Part shown: one piece after another, positions 1 through 7,674 of the stretch | Position numbering within the stretch: the first letter of the stretch is position 1 | How the letters are laid out: every line of letters begins with the position of its first letter | Origin: Treponema sp. | GTDB lineage: Bacteria > Spirochaetota > Spirochaetia > Treponematales > Treponemataceae | Direction of reading: 5' to 3' | NCBI GenBank assembly: GCA_017386165.1 | Contig: JAFNQK010000127.1 | Span: forward strand, 1-46,632 | DNA: 46,632 nucleotides | Notes under the pieces: generated by a model | Database searches by the model: none | What the model was told of the DNA's origin: nothing | Seen by the model: the letters and a program-made list of their open reading frames with translations, nothing else | Translations under genes and position numbers: made by a program

Positions 1-22
1 GCCTTTTGTTTCGAATAAATTC

Positions 23-51
23 AAAATGGCCTCCTTCTTGGAGACCATTTT
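23..51. terminator. Hairpin at left edge, probable terminator
   Basis: AAAATGG (23-29) pairs with CCATTTT (45-51), and CTCC (31-34) pairs with GGAG (40-43) around a TTCTT loop, leaving one mismatch. The A/T-rich outer arms could act as the U-tract in either direction. It lies downstream of the minus-strand gene at 109-528, so it may end that gene, a plus-strand gene outside the window, or both. Confidence 0.5.
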
Positions 52-108
52 AATATATGATTTTACTGATTTTTAGGTGGTGGTAATTAGACGCTTACAT
101 TTTTACTC

Positions 109-528
109 CTACTCAAAAACCTCTGCATCCAACTTTCCCATCTTCCTTCGATCAAATCTCTTTTTAATCGTCTTTCCACCTGTAGCTTTCTGTCGTAAAT
201 CTCCATTAGTCAAAACAGAAATAGACTTTTCGCTTGCAAGCCTGCGTTTTTTTGAATCCGCTTTGAGAAATTTATAGGTATCTTCTCGTTTTATCAAAAT
301 ATCATTAGCACTGTTCAGGTGTAGCGCGAATTGTAATCCATTATTTTCTGCCAAATATTCAACGCAGATTTCCAAATCCTTTAGGCAGATGCCGGCTTTA
401 TTCTTTCCCTGAATCTTAGCTTTTTCCCGGACTTTTTTGGCAAGAACGGCTTCTGTTATCAGAGATTTTTCTTTCATTTGCTCAAGGGCGTCTGTAATTT
501 CTTCTTGAATTGGTGTTAAATCGTTCAT
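109..528 (-). CDS. Hypothetical basic protein, 139 aa
   Basis: I do not recognise this family. The protein is soluble, with no signal peptide or membrane segment. Residues 1-70 look helical, and the C-terminal third (about 88-130) is rich in Lys/Arg, which would suit nucleic acid binding; that is inference only. The start at 528 has no Shine-Dalgarno site. A TATACT -10 box (535-540, read on the minus strand) ends 6 nt before the ATG, so the mRNA may be leaderless. It is a single gene, divergent from the riboswitch-controlled transporter operon. Opposing short open frames across it carry no recognisable protein. Confidence 0.6.
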   Translation of the reverse strand: MNDLTPIQEEITDALEQMKEKSLITEAVLAKKVREKAKIQGKNKAGICLKDLEICVEYLAENNGLQFALHLNSANDILIKREDTYKFLKADSKKRRLASEKSISVLTNGDLRQKATGGKTIKKRFDRRKMGKLDAEVFE

Positions 529-573
529 ATTATTAGTATATCAAAAAATTCCTGATCCGTGCACTTCTACAAT

Positions 574-602
574 TTGACTTGATCTTTTTTTTCTATTATA
601 TT
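574..602 (+). promoter_or_regulatory. Promoter of the preQ1-riboswitch operon
   Basis: TTGACT (574-579), 17 nt, then TATATT (597-602). The predicted start near 609 lies about 13 nt before the riboswitch aptamer, as expected for its promoter. Confidence 0.6.
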
Positions 603-621
603 GTTCAGGACATAATTCATA

Positions 622-705
622 AGACAGTTCGAAAACCATCCTGTCTCTAAAAAAAACTAGGGATTTTTAAGAGAATTGAGGGGTTATTATGCCTCTCTTT
701 TTTTT
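622..705 (+). promoter_or_regulatory. preQ1-I-type riboswitch with terminator
   Basis: Aptamer: stem AGACAG (622-627)/CTGTCT (641-646), a loop starting TTC and containing ACC, then an A-rich tail ending AAACTAGG (about 649-662). This matches the preQ1 class I layout: one hairpin, an A-rich tail that docks as a pseudoknot, and a CUA near the 3' end. Expression platform: GAGGGG (678-683) pairs with CCTCTC (692-697, one G-U), followed by eight T residues (698-705), a clear intrinsic terminator. The gene downstream encodes a protein of the queuosine-precursor transporter family, which agrees with the assignment. The expected behaviour is that preQ1 binding favours termination. The call is by eye; a covariance-model search would settle it. 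Confidence 0.75.
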
Positions 706-746
706 GGGCTTCTTCTGTCTTTGCAAATAAATGCGAGGATACAAAA

Positions 747-1577
747 ATGAAAAAGCTTTTTGCTTGGATTGTGGACACTGTAAAATGGCTATTTGATCTT
801 AAAGACTGGAAAATGCTCCTTAGATCAATTCCTGCAGTTGTCGTTGCGTTGTTTACTGTTTGTACAGTAACCATGAATCTTGCCGCAAACAAGATTGTCT
901 GGAGCGGCTTAAAAATCGGTCAAAACTATTTTATTTCGATTACTGGTGGAGTTTTCCTGTCCTGGGCCGTGTTCCTCATTATGGATATGGTTACCAAGAC
1001 CTTTGGTGCCAAAGCCAGTATCAAACTGAACCTTTTTGGTGCCGCAATTAATGCTATCGCAATTATCTTTTTGGGAATAATTGCTTCTGTTCCTTCTGAT
1101 TTTCCTTTTCCAGGTGCAAGCTCTTCTTTTGATGCAGTTTTGGGCTTTACCGGTAACGGCGTTCAGCCATGGCAGATTTTGATTTCTTCAACAATCGCCT
1201 ATATTGCCTCTGGAATTATCAATTCAATCGTCAATGTATGCATCGGTCGTGCATTTAAAAAGAAGCCGGACGGAAAAGCCGCTTTTGCTACCCGCTCTTT
1301 TATCAGCACAATAATTGGCCAGTTTGCAGATAATTTTATCTTTACAGGAATCGCCTTTGGCCTTTTTGCTCATTTCTACGGCCCGGTTACAATTCTCGGG
1401 ATGGCTTTGCTTGGTGCGCTGATAGAATTAGTCAGCGAAATCATCTTTTCTCCAATTGCATACTTAAAGTGCAAAAAATGGCAGCTGGAAGGCGTTGGTC
1501 AGGAATACTTTGCTTATTGCAAAAAGATGGAACTCTCCGACGATCCGGCTCGTTTTGAATTTAACCAGGAAAATTAA
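747..1577 (+). CDS. VUT/YhhQ-family queuosine-precursor transporter
   Basis: Integral membrane protein of 276 aa with about six hydrophobic segments (roughly 28-45, 60-85, 92-115, 145-168, 185-212, 215-240). The stretch around residues 75-95, with D80 and an FGAK motif ahead of a hydrophobic helix, resembles the D-x-x-T-x-x-x-G core of the VUT (COG1738, YhhQ) family. Members import queuosine precursors such as preQ0, preQ1 or queuine for tRNA modification. A preQ1-I-type riboswitch in the leader supports that substrate. The start is fixed by GAGGA (735-739), 7 nt before ATG. The stop overlaps the next start as TAATG, so the amidase is probably translationally coupled. The N-terminal 25 residues and the hydrophilic C-tail are longer than in YhhQ. 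Confidence 0.75.
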   Translation: MKKLFAWIVDTVKWLFDLKDWKMLLRSIPAVVVALFTVCTVTMNLAANKIVWSGLKIGQNYFISITGGVFLSWAVFLIMDMVTKTFGAKASIKLNLFGAAINAIAIIFLGIIASVPSDFPFPGASSSFDAVLGFTGNGVQPWQILISSTIAYIASGIINSIVNVCIGRAFKKKPDGKAAFATRSFISTIIGQFADNFIFTGIAFGLFAHFYGPVTILGMALLGALIELVSEIIFSPIAYLKCKKWQLEGVGQEYFAYCKKMELSDDPARFEFNQEN

Positions 1578-3055
1578 TGGAATACCAATTAGAAAAACTG
1601 GACGCCTGGCAGATCGGCGCTCTCGTTAACGATAGAAAAATCTCTCCCACAGAAGTTGTGTCATACTTCCTTGCGAGAATCGAAAAATTCAACAGTAAAA
1701 TCAATGCCTTTGTCTATGTAAAGGCAGATTATGCCCTTGCCCAGGCAAAAAAACTGGAAGAACGCCTCCAAAACGGCGAAAAAATCGGTCCTTTTGCAGG
1801 GGTTCCTTTTGCCCTCAAGGATTTTCTTCCTAATAAACCCGGCTGGAAGAGCTCTCATGGCGGCGTAAAATGCCTTGTTTCTACAGATGAAACCTATTCC
1901 GTTTTCTGCTCTGCCATGGAAAAAGCCGGCGGAATTGCCATTGGCAAAACAAATGCCCCTGCATACGGATTCAGGGGTACCACCGATAATAAAATGTACG
2001 GCCCTACATCGACTCCGTACAATCTTAAGTACAATTCAGGCGGTTCTTCCGGCGGAAGCGCCGCTGCCGTTGCTAGCGGCCTTGTTCCTATCGCAGAAGG
2101 CGGAGATGCTGGGGGCTCAATCCGAATCCCTGCCAGCTTCTGCAATCTCATCGGTTTTAAAGCCGGCGTCGGAACCATTCCTTCTGTATGCCGTCCGGAT
2201 GCCTGGAGTGCGACTCATCCCCTGTGTTTTAACGGTGGACTTACCAAAAGCGTAAAAGATACAGCAATCCTACTCGATTATATGAGCTACTACGATAATC
2301 GAGACCCGTTCTGTCTACCAAAAAATGTTAATTATCAAGAGATTCTGTCTACCAAATCACTTTCAAGCCTTAAAATTGCTTACACAGACGACTTTGGCCT
2401 CTTTGATGTGGAGCCAGAAGTAAAAATTATCGTCAGAAACGCTGCTTATCAATTTAAAAAGCTTGGCTATCAGGTTGATGAGGTTAAATTCAATTTTAAA
2501 CACTCCGCCTCTTCTCTTGCAGAACAATGGTGCAAAGGAATCACCATCGACTGCGCCCTGGAACTCAATCACCTCAAAGCTCGGGGAACAGACTTACTCA
2601 AAAATCATAGAGACGACTTCCCCGAGGAGTTTATCTACTGGAAAGAAATCGTCGATAGCTTGGGAATCGAAGATATGTACCAGTTCAACCTTGCCCGAAC
2701 TGATGTTCTGGACCAGTTTGAAGATGTATTCCAGAGCTACGATTTAATCCTCTCCCCTGTCAGCTGTGTTGCAGGGATTTTAAATCGCACTGATAAAAAT
2801 ACCAAAGGCCCCGACTCAATCAACGGCCAGAAGGTTGAATCTCTCATCGGCTGGACAGAGACTTTCCTCGCTAATTTTGCCGGAAATCCTTCTGTTTCAG
2901 TTCCTGCAGGTTTTTCAAGGGAGAATGTCCCTGTTGGATTGCAGATGACCGGCCGCCGTCATCAGGACTATCTTGTTTTACAGACCGCTTATGCCTACGA
3001 AAAGGCCTTTCTTTCAGATAAAGGATTTGTTAAGTATCCGGATATCTTCTTCTAA
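1577..3055 (+). CDS. Amidase-signature family hydrolase
   Basis: 492 aa, full length for the amidase-signature family (GatA, FAAH, indoleacetamide hydrolase type). The Ser-cisSer-Lys triad is visible: K81 in FALKD, S157 in the Gly/Ser-rich SGGSSGGS stretch (154-161), and nucleophile S181 in DAGGSIRIP. The K-to-cisSer and cisSer-to-Ser spacings fit the family. No gatB or gatC lies nearby, so this is probably not the tRNA amidotransferase subunit but a stand-alone amidase of unknown substrate. It is cytosolic, with no signal peptide. Its ATG overlaps the transporter stop (TAATG), with AGGA about 8 nt upstream, so it belongs to the preQ1-controlled operon. A role on an amide related to queuosine precursors is inference from context. 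Confidence 0.8.
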   Translation: MEYQLEKLDAWQIGALVNDRKISPTEVVSYFLARIEKFNSKINAFVYVKADYALAQAKKLEERLQNGEKIGPFAGVPFALKDFLPNKPGWKSSHGGVKCLVSTDETYSVFCSAMEKAGGIAIGKTNAPAYGFRGTTDNKMYGPTSTPYNLKYNSGGSSGGSAAAVASGLVPIAEGGDAGGSIRIPASFCNLIGFKAGVGTIPSVCRPDAWSATHPLCFNGGLTKSVKDTAILLDYMSYYDNRDPFCLPKNVNYQEILSTKSLSSLKIAYTDDFGLFDVEPEVKIIVRNAAYQFKKLGYQVDEVKFNFKHSASSLAEQWCKGITIDCALELNHLKARGTDLLKNHRDDFPEEFIYWKEIVDSLGIEDMYQFNLARTDVLDQFEDVFQSYDLILSPVSCVAGILNRTDKNTKGPDSINGQKVESLIGWTETFLANFAGNPSVSVPAGFSRENVPVGLQMTGRRHQDYLVLQTAYAYEKAFLSDKGFVKYPDIFF

Positions 3056-3060
3056 CTATA

Positions 3061-3089
3061 TTGACTTTTTTCTCTATTTAAACAATAAT
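3061..3089 (+). promoter_or_regulatory. gltB promoter
   Basis: TTGACT (3061-3066), 17 nt, AATAAT (3084-3089). A start about 7 nt downstream would fall at 3096-3097, the first base of the conserved leader block, so the transcript would begin directly with the candidate antiterminator hairpin. Confidence 0.55.
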
Positions 3090-3095
3090 GCAGAA

Positions 3096-3170
3096 AACGG
3101 CAAAGAGGTCGTAGATATATTTTTATGGGAATATTATGCCATAATAGTATGTCTACGACCTCTTTTTTTT
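3096..3170 (+). promoter_or_regulatory. gltB leader: ANTAR-type antiterminator candidate and terminator
   Basis: AACGGCAAAGAGGTCGT (3096-3112) is identical to the asnB leader at 15964-15980 (minus). It can fold as ACGGC-[AAAGAG]-GUCGU, a 5-bp stem with a hexaloop that has A at position 1 and G at position 4, the hallmark of ANTAR-bound RNAs. The exclusive alternative is a perfect 14-bp terminator stem, 3102-3115 with 3152-3165, followed by T residues to 3170. Inside the terminator loop TATTAT/ATAATA forms a second small hairpin. Published ANTAR targets carry two such hexaloop hairpins; I find only one here. The hairpin also insulates gltB from transcription of the amidase operon. Confidence 0.6.
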
Positions 3171-3189
3171 GTCTTAGGGGGTCTTCTTT

Positions 3190-6100
3190 ATGAATCTTCA
3201 AACTCTTTACGAACCAGTTTTTGAACACGATGCCTGTGGTATTGGTGCTGTCGTAAACATTGATGGATCTAAAACTCACAAAATCGTAGACAATGCTTTA
3301 AGTATTGTAGAAAAACTTGAACATCGTGCCGGAAAAGATGCAAGTGGTGAAACTGGTGACGGTGTTGGTATTCTGGTTCAAATCAGTCATGATTTTTTCA
3401 AGAAAGAAGTTAGCTTTGCCAAGGATATGGGACAGGACCGTGATTACGGTATTGGTATGTTCTTCTTTCCTGCTAATGATTATGAATCAGAAAAGAAGCG
3501 CTTTGAAAAATGCTGTAAGGCTCAGAACTGCGAATTTATCGGATGGCGCAAAGTTCCTGTAAATGAAGAAGTCCTCGGAAAAAAAGCCCGCGACTGTATG
3601 CCTCAGATCTGGCAGGGATTTGTAAAACGCCCTCAGAATGTTGCTCAGGGAATTGAATTTGATAAAATTCTTTACAAAATCCGCATCGATTTTGAAAAAG
3701 AACAGGCTGATTCTAAAGACAAGACCTACGTTTGTTCTCTTTCTTCAAGAACTATCGTTTATAAGGGAATGTTTCTTGTAGACCAGCTCAGAACCTTCTA
3801 TTCAGACCTTAACTCTGCAGAATATACATCTGCTCTTGCTCTCGTACACTCACGATTCTCTACAAATACAAACCCAAGCTGGCAGCGTGCTCATCCTAAC
3901 CGCCTGATTGCACATAACGGCGAAATCAATACTATCCGCGGAAATGCAGACAGAATGCTTGCCCGTGGTGGTGAAATTGATTTGTCTGGTAGTGACTCTG
4001 CAATGCTCGATAATACCCTTGAGTATTACATGATGAATGGAATCGAACTTCCTCTTGCAATGATGATTCTTGTTCCACAGGCATGGCAGCATGATACAAC
4101 TTTAAGTCAAGATAAAAAGGACTTTTATCATTACTGGTCAACTATGATGGAAAGCTGGGACGGTCCTGCTGCCCTTCTCTTTAGCGATGGTGATGTTCTT
4201 GGCGCTACACTGGACAGAAACGGTCTCCGCCCTAGCCGCTATTATATTACAAAAGACGGAACTCTCATTCTCAGCAGTGAAGTTGGTGTTCTCGATATTC
4301 CAGAAAGTGACATCCAGGAAAAGAACCGCCTCATGCCTGGTAGAATGCTTCTCGTAGATACCAAGGCAAAGAAAATCATTTCTGACGACGAAATTAAATC
4401 AAAATATGCCGGTGAACATCCATATGGAGAATGGCTCAGTCAGAATCTTGTTGAACTTGCTTCCCTTAAGATTCCAAACAAAAAGATTCCTGTTTCAACA
4501 CAGCAGGAACGCGACCAGCTTTACCGTGCCTTTGGCTGGAACTACGAAGATGTAAACGAAATGATTCTTCCAATGGCTAAAACTGGTGTAGAACCAATCG
4601 GTTCTATGGGTGTTGATACTCCTCTTGCCGTTTTAAGCGATAACCACCCTGGTCTTTTTGAATACTTTAAACAGCTTTTTGCTCAGGTTACAAACCCTCC
4701 TATCGACAGCCTCCGCGAAAAAACTGTTACTGATACTCGTGTATTTGTTGGTACAGACGGTGATCTCTTGAATGCCAGCGGTAAAAACTGTCATGTTCTC
4801 GAAATTAAAAATCCAATTCTCACTGGAACTGACTTAATCAAAATCAAGGCTCTCGACCAGAAAGGCCTCAGAACCAAGACTATTTCACTATTAATCGATG
4901 AACAGCAGCTTGAACAGGATTCTTCAAAAGAAACCCTTCTTGCTGGTGCCCTCGACAATCTCTTTGCTAAGATTGATGCAGCGTATGAAGAAGGATACAA
5001 CATCGTTGTTCTTTCTGACCGTGGTGTTGATGAAAATCATGCATCAATTCCTTCTCTTCTTGCTGTAAGTGCTGTTGAACAGTATCTGATCCGCACTAAA
5101 AAGCGTACAAAGATTTCAATCATCCTTGAAACTGCAGAAGTACGCAATGTTCATCAGGCAGCTCTCTGTCTCGGATATGGTGCCCGCGCAGTTAATCCAT
5201 ACCTTGCACATGAAGCAATTGCAGAACTTATCGACCAGAAGATTCTTGATAAGGATTACCACACAGCAATCGATGATTACAACAAGGCAATCATCAACGG
5301 TATCGTAAAAATTGCTGCAAAAATGGGTATCAGCACTGTTCAGTCATATCAGAGTGCCCAGATTTTTGAAGCAGTTGGTATTGCCGGTGATGTTGTTGAA
5401 AAGTACTTTACAAATACAGTAAGCCGTGTTGGCGGTATCGGCTTAAAAGAAATCCAGGAAGATATTATCTATCATCACAATAAAGCCTGGAACCCTGACG
5501 GACTTACAGAAAACAGCCACTTGGATTCTACAGGTTATCACAAGATGCGCCGAGGTCCTGGTGCAGAAGACCATCTCTATAATCCAGAATCAATCGTTGC
5601 TTTGCAGCAGGCTACTCAGAACGGTGATTATGAACGATTCAAAGAGTATACTGCAATGATCGATGCAAATGAACATCCACATACATTGCGCGCTATGCTG
5701 GATTTCGATCTTGAAAAAGCCGGCAACGGTATTTCTATCGATGAAGTTGAAAGCGTAGATTCAATCGTTCAGCGTTTCAAGACAGGTGCTATGTCTTACG
5801 GTTCAATCAGCGAAGAAGCCCACAAATGTATGGCAGAAGCTATGAATCACCTCCATGGAAAGAGTAACTCCGGTGAAGGTGGTGAAAAACCAGAACGTCT
5901 TGGAACAATTTATAACTCAGCAATCAAGCAGGTTGCCAGCGGACGCTTTGGCGTAACAGAAGAATATCTTTTGAGCGCACAGGAAATCCAGATTAAGATG
6001 GCTCAGGGTGCAAAACCTGGTGAAGGTGGTCACCTTCCTGGCAAAAAAGTTCACCCATGGATTGCCAAGACAAGATATGCAACTCCTGGTGTATCACTTA

Positions 6101-7674
6101 TCTCGCCTCCACCACACCACGATATTTATTCTATCGAAGACCTGGCTCAGTTGATTTACGACCTCAAGAATGCCAACCGCAAGGCCCGCATCTCTGTAAA
6201 ACTCGTAAGTGAAGCCGGTGTTGGAACAATCGCTGCCGGTGTTGCAAAAGCTGGTGCTCAGGTTATCCTCATCAGTGGTCATGACGGTGGTACCGGTGCT
6301 GCTCCTATTTCTTCTATCCACAATGCCGGACTTCCATGGGAACTTGGACTTGCAGAAACTCACCAGACCCTCATCCAGAACGGTTTACGCGGTCGTGTAG
6401 TAATCGAAACCGACGGTAAACTCATGAGCGGACGCGATGTTGCAATCGCTTGTCTCCTTGGTGCCGAAGAATTTGGTTTTGCAACAACTCCTCTCGTTGT
6501 AATGGGATGCCGCATGATGCGTGCTTGTCAGAGCGATACATGTCCATTTGGTATTGCAACTCAGAACGAACAGCTCCGCAAGAACTTCAAAGGAAAAGCA
6601 GAATATGTTGAAAACTTTATGAAGTTCATTGCCCAGGAACTTCGTGAATATATGGCAAAACTCGGTGTTCGCACAATCGAAGAAATGTGCGGCCGCACAG
6701 ATTTGCTCAAATTAAAAGAAAAACAGGGCTTTAAGCGAGCTTCTCTCGTAGATCTTTCAAGACTTCTTGCTCAGACTACACAGAATCTCCAGGGAGAAGA
6801 TTGTTCTGAATGGAAGAATGACCGCTCTCTCTATGATTTCAAACTGGAATCTACAATCGACCAGAAGCAGCTTCTCGCATGGTTTGAAAGCGTTTCTTCT
6901 AAGAGTGCTTCTCAGAACAGTCTTGATAAGTCAATTGTTATTCAGTCAACAGACCGTACTGCCGGAACAATTCTCGGTAGCGAAATTCAGAAGAAGTTTG
7001 GTACAACCCTTGCCGACGACACCTTTACAGTTAATTTTGAAGGCGGTGCCGGACAGAGCTTTGGTGCCTTTGTTCCAAAGGGACTTACATTGCGCCTCAC
7101 AGGTGAATCAAACGATGCATTTGGTAAGGGTTTAAGCGGCGGTAAACTGGTTGTTAAAAAGGCAGAAGGTTTTAACGGAACTGCTGATAAGAATATCATC
7201 GTAGGAAACGTTGCTTTGTTTGGTGCAACAAGCGGAACTGCATACATAAACGGTGTTGCAGGTGAACGTTTCTGCGTACGCAACAGTGGTGCTACAGTTG
7301 TAGCAGAAGGTTGTGGTGATCACGGTCTTGAATATATGACAGGCGGAACTGCCGTAATTCTCGGTCAGACAGGAAAGAACCTCTGTGCCGGAATGAGTGG
7401 CGGTGTTGCATATATTCTTGATGAAAATCATGAAGTTTATAAGAGATTGAACCGTGAACTTGTTACAATGTACGAACTTGATGATGAAAATACAACTTTG
7501 AAAGAAACAACTGATGAAGAATTACTTCGTTCATTGATTGAAAAGCACTTTGAAGAAACTCAGAGTGTTCGTGCTAAGGAAATCCTTGCTGACTGGGAAC
7601 ACTATCGCACATGTTTTAAGAAGATTATTCCAAATGATTATTTGAAAGTTATGACGGAGGCACGCCATGAATAG
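3190..7674 (+). CDS. gltB: Glutamate synthase (GOGAT) large subunit
   Basis: 1494 aa, full length. Transfers the amide N of glutamine to 2-oxoglutarate, giving two glutamates, in complex with GltD. Domains in order: class II glutamine amidotransferase (about 16-420) with nucleophile Cys16 in HDACGIG, implying removal of a 15-residue propeptide; central domain (about 460-780); FMN-binding synthase domain (about 840-1200) including the MSYGSIS and GEGGE motifs; 3Fe-4S ligands C1107, C1112 and C1117; and a C-terminal GXGXG beta-helix (about 1260-1470). AGGGGG (3176-3181) lies 8 nt before ATG. First gene of gltB-gltD-purF, preceded by the terminator/antiterminator leader. Confidence 0.96.
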   Translation: MNLQTLYEPVFEHDACGIGAVVNIDGSKTHKIVDNALSIVEKLEHRAGKDASGETGDGVGILVQISHDFFKKEVSFAKDMGQDRDYGIGMFFFPANDYESEKKRFEKCCKAQNCEFIGWRKVPVNEEVLGKKARDCMPQIWQGFVKRPQNVAQGIEFDKILYKIRIDFEKEQADSKDKTYVCSLSSRTIVYKGMFLVDQLRTFYSDLNSAEYTSALALVHSRFSTNTNPSWQRAHPNRLIAHNGEINTIRGNADRMLARGGEIDLSGSDSAMLDNTLEYYMMNGIELPLAMMILVPQAWQHDTTLSQDKKDFYHYWSTMMESWDGPAALLFSDGDVLGATLDRNGLRPSRYYITKDGTLILSSEVGVLDIPESDIQEKNRLMPGRMLLVDTKAKKIISDDEIKSKYAGEHPYGEWLSQNLVELASLKIPNKKIPVSTQQERDQLYRAFGWNYEDVNEMILPMAKTGVEPIGSMGVDTPLAVLSDNHPGLFEYFKQLFAQVTNPPIDSLREKTVTDTRVFVGTDGDLLNASGKNCHVLEIKNPILTGTDLIKIKALDQKGLRTKTISLLIDEQQLEQDSSKETLLAGALDNLFAKIDAAYEEGYNIVVLSDRGVDENHASIPSLLAVSAVEQYLIRTKKRTKISIILETAEVRNVHQAALCLGYGARAVNPYLAHEAIAELIDQKILDKDYHTAIDDYNKAIINGIVKIAAKMGISTVQSYQSAQIFEAVGIAGDVVEKYFTNTVSRVGGIGLKEIQEDIIYHHNKAWNPDGLTENSHLDSTGYHKMRRGPGAEDHLYNPESIVALQQATQNGDYERFKEYTAMIDANEHPHTLRAMLDFDLEKAGNGISIDEVESVDSIVQRFKTGAMSYGSISEEAHKCMAEAMNHLHGKSNSGEGGEKPERLGTIYNSAIKQVASGRFGVTEEYLLSAQEIQIKMAQGAKPGEGGHLPGKKVHPWIAKTRYATPGVSLISPPPHHDIYSIEDLAQLIYDLKNANRKARISVKLVSEAGVGTIAAGVAKAGAQVILISGHDGGTGAAPISSIHNAGLPWELGLAETHQTLIQNGLRGRVVIETDGKLMSGRDVAIACLLGAEEFGFATTPLVVMGCRMMRACQSDTCPFGIATQNEQLRKNFKGKAEYVENFMKFIAQELREYMAKLGVRTIEEMCGRTDLLKLKEKQGFKRASLVDLSRLLAQTTQNLQGEDCSEWKNDRSLYDFKLESTIDQKQLLAWFESVSSKSASQNSLDKSIVIQSTDRTAGTILGSEIQKKFGTTLADDTFTVNFEGGAGQSFGAFVPKGLTLRLTGESNDAFGKGLSGGKLVVKKAEGFNGTADKNIIVGNVALFGATSGTAYINGVAGERFCVRNSGATVVAEGCGDHGLEYMTGGTAVILGQTGKNLCAGMSGGVAYILDENHEVYKRLNRELVTMYELDDENTTLKETTDEELLRSLIEKHFEETQSVRAKEILADWEHYRTCFKKIIPNDYLKVMTEARHE

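Noticed and set aside
1875-2255. Longer open frames opposite or out of phase with the amidase, gltB, asnB, addA and addB genes.
   Set aside because: They are shadows of well-supported genes, with skewed composition and no ribosome sites or recognisable domains.
1577-3055. GatA subunit of the tRNA amidotransferase.
   Set aside because: There are no gatB or gatC genes nearby, and the gene is coupled to a transporter under a preQ1-type riboswitch.
3000-3096. A second ANTAR hexaloop hairpin upstream of the gltB block.
   Set aside because: I searched for AxxGxx loops with at least four paired flanking bases and found none, here or upstream of the asnB block.
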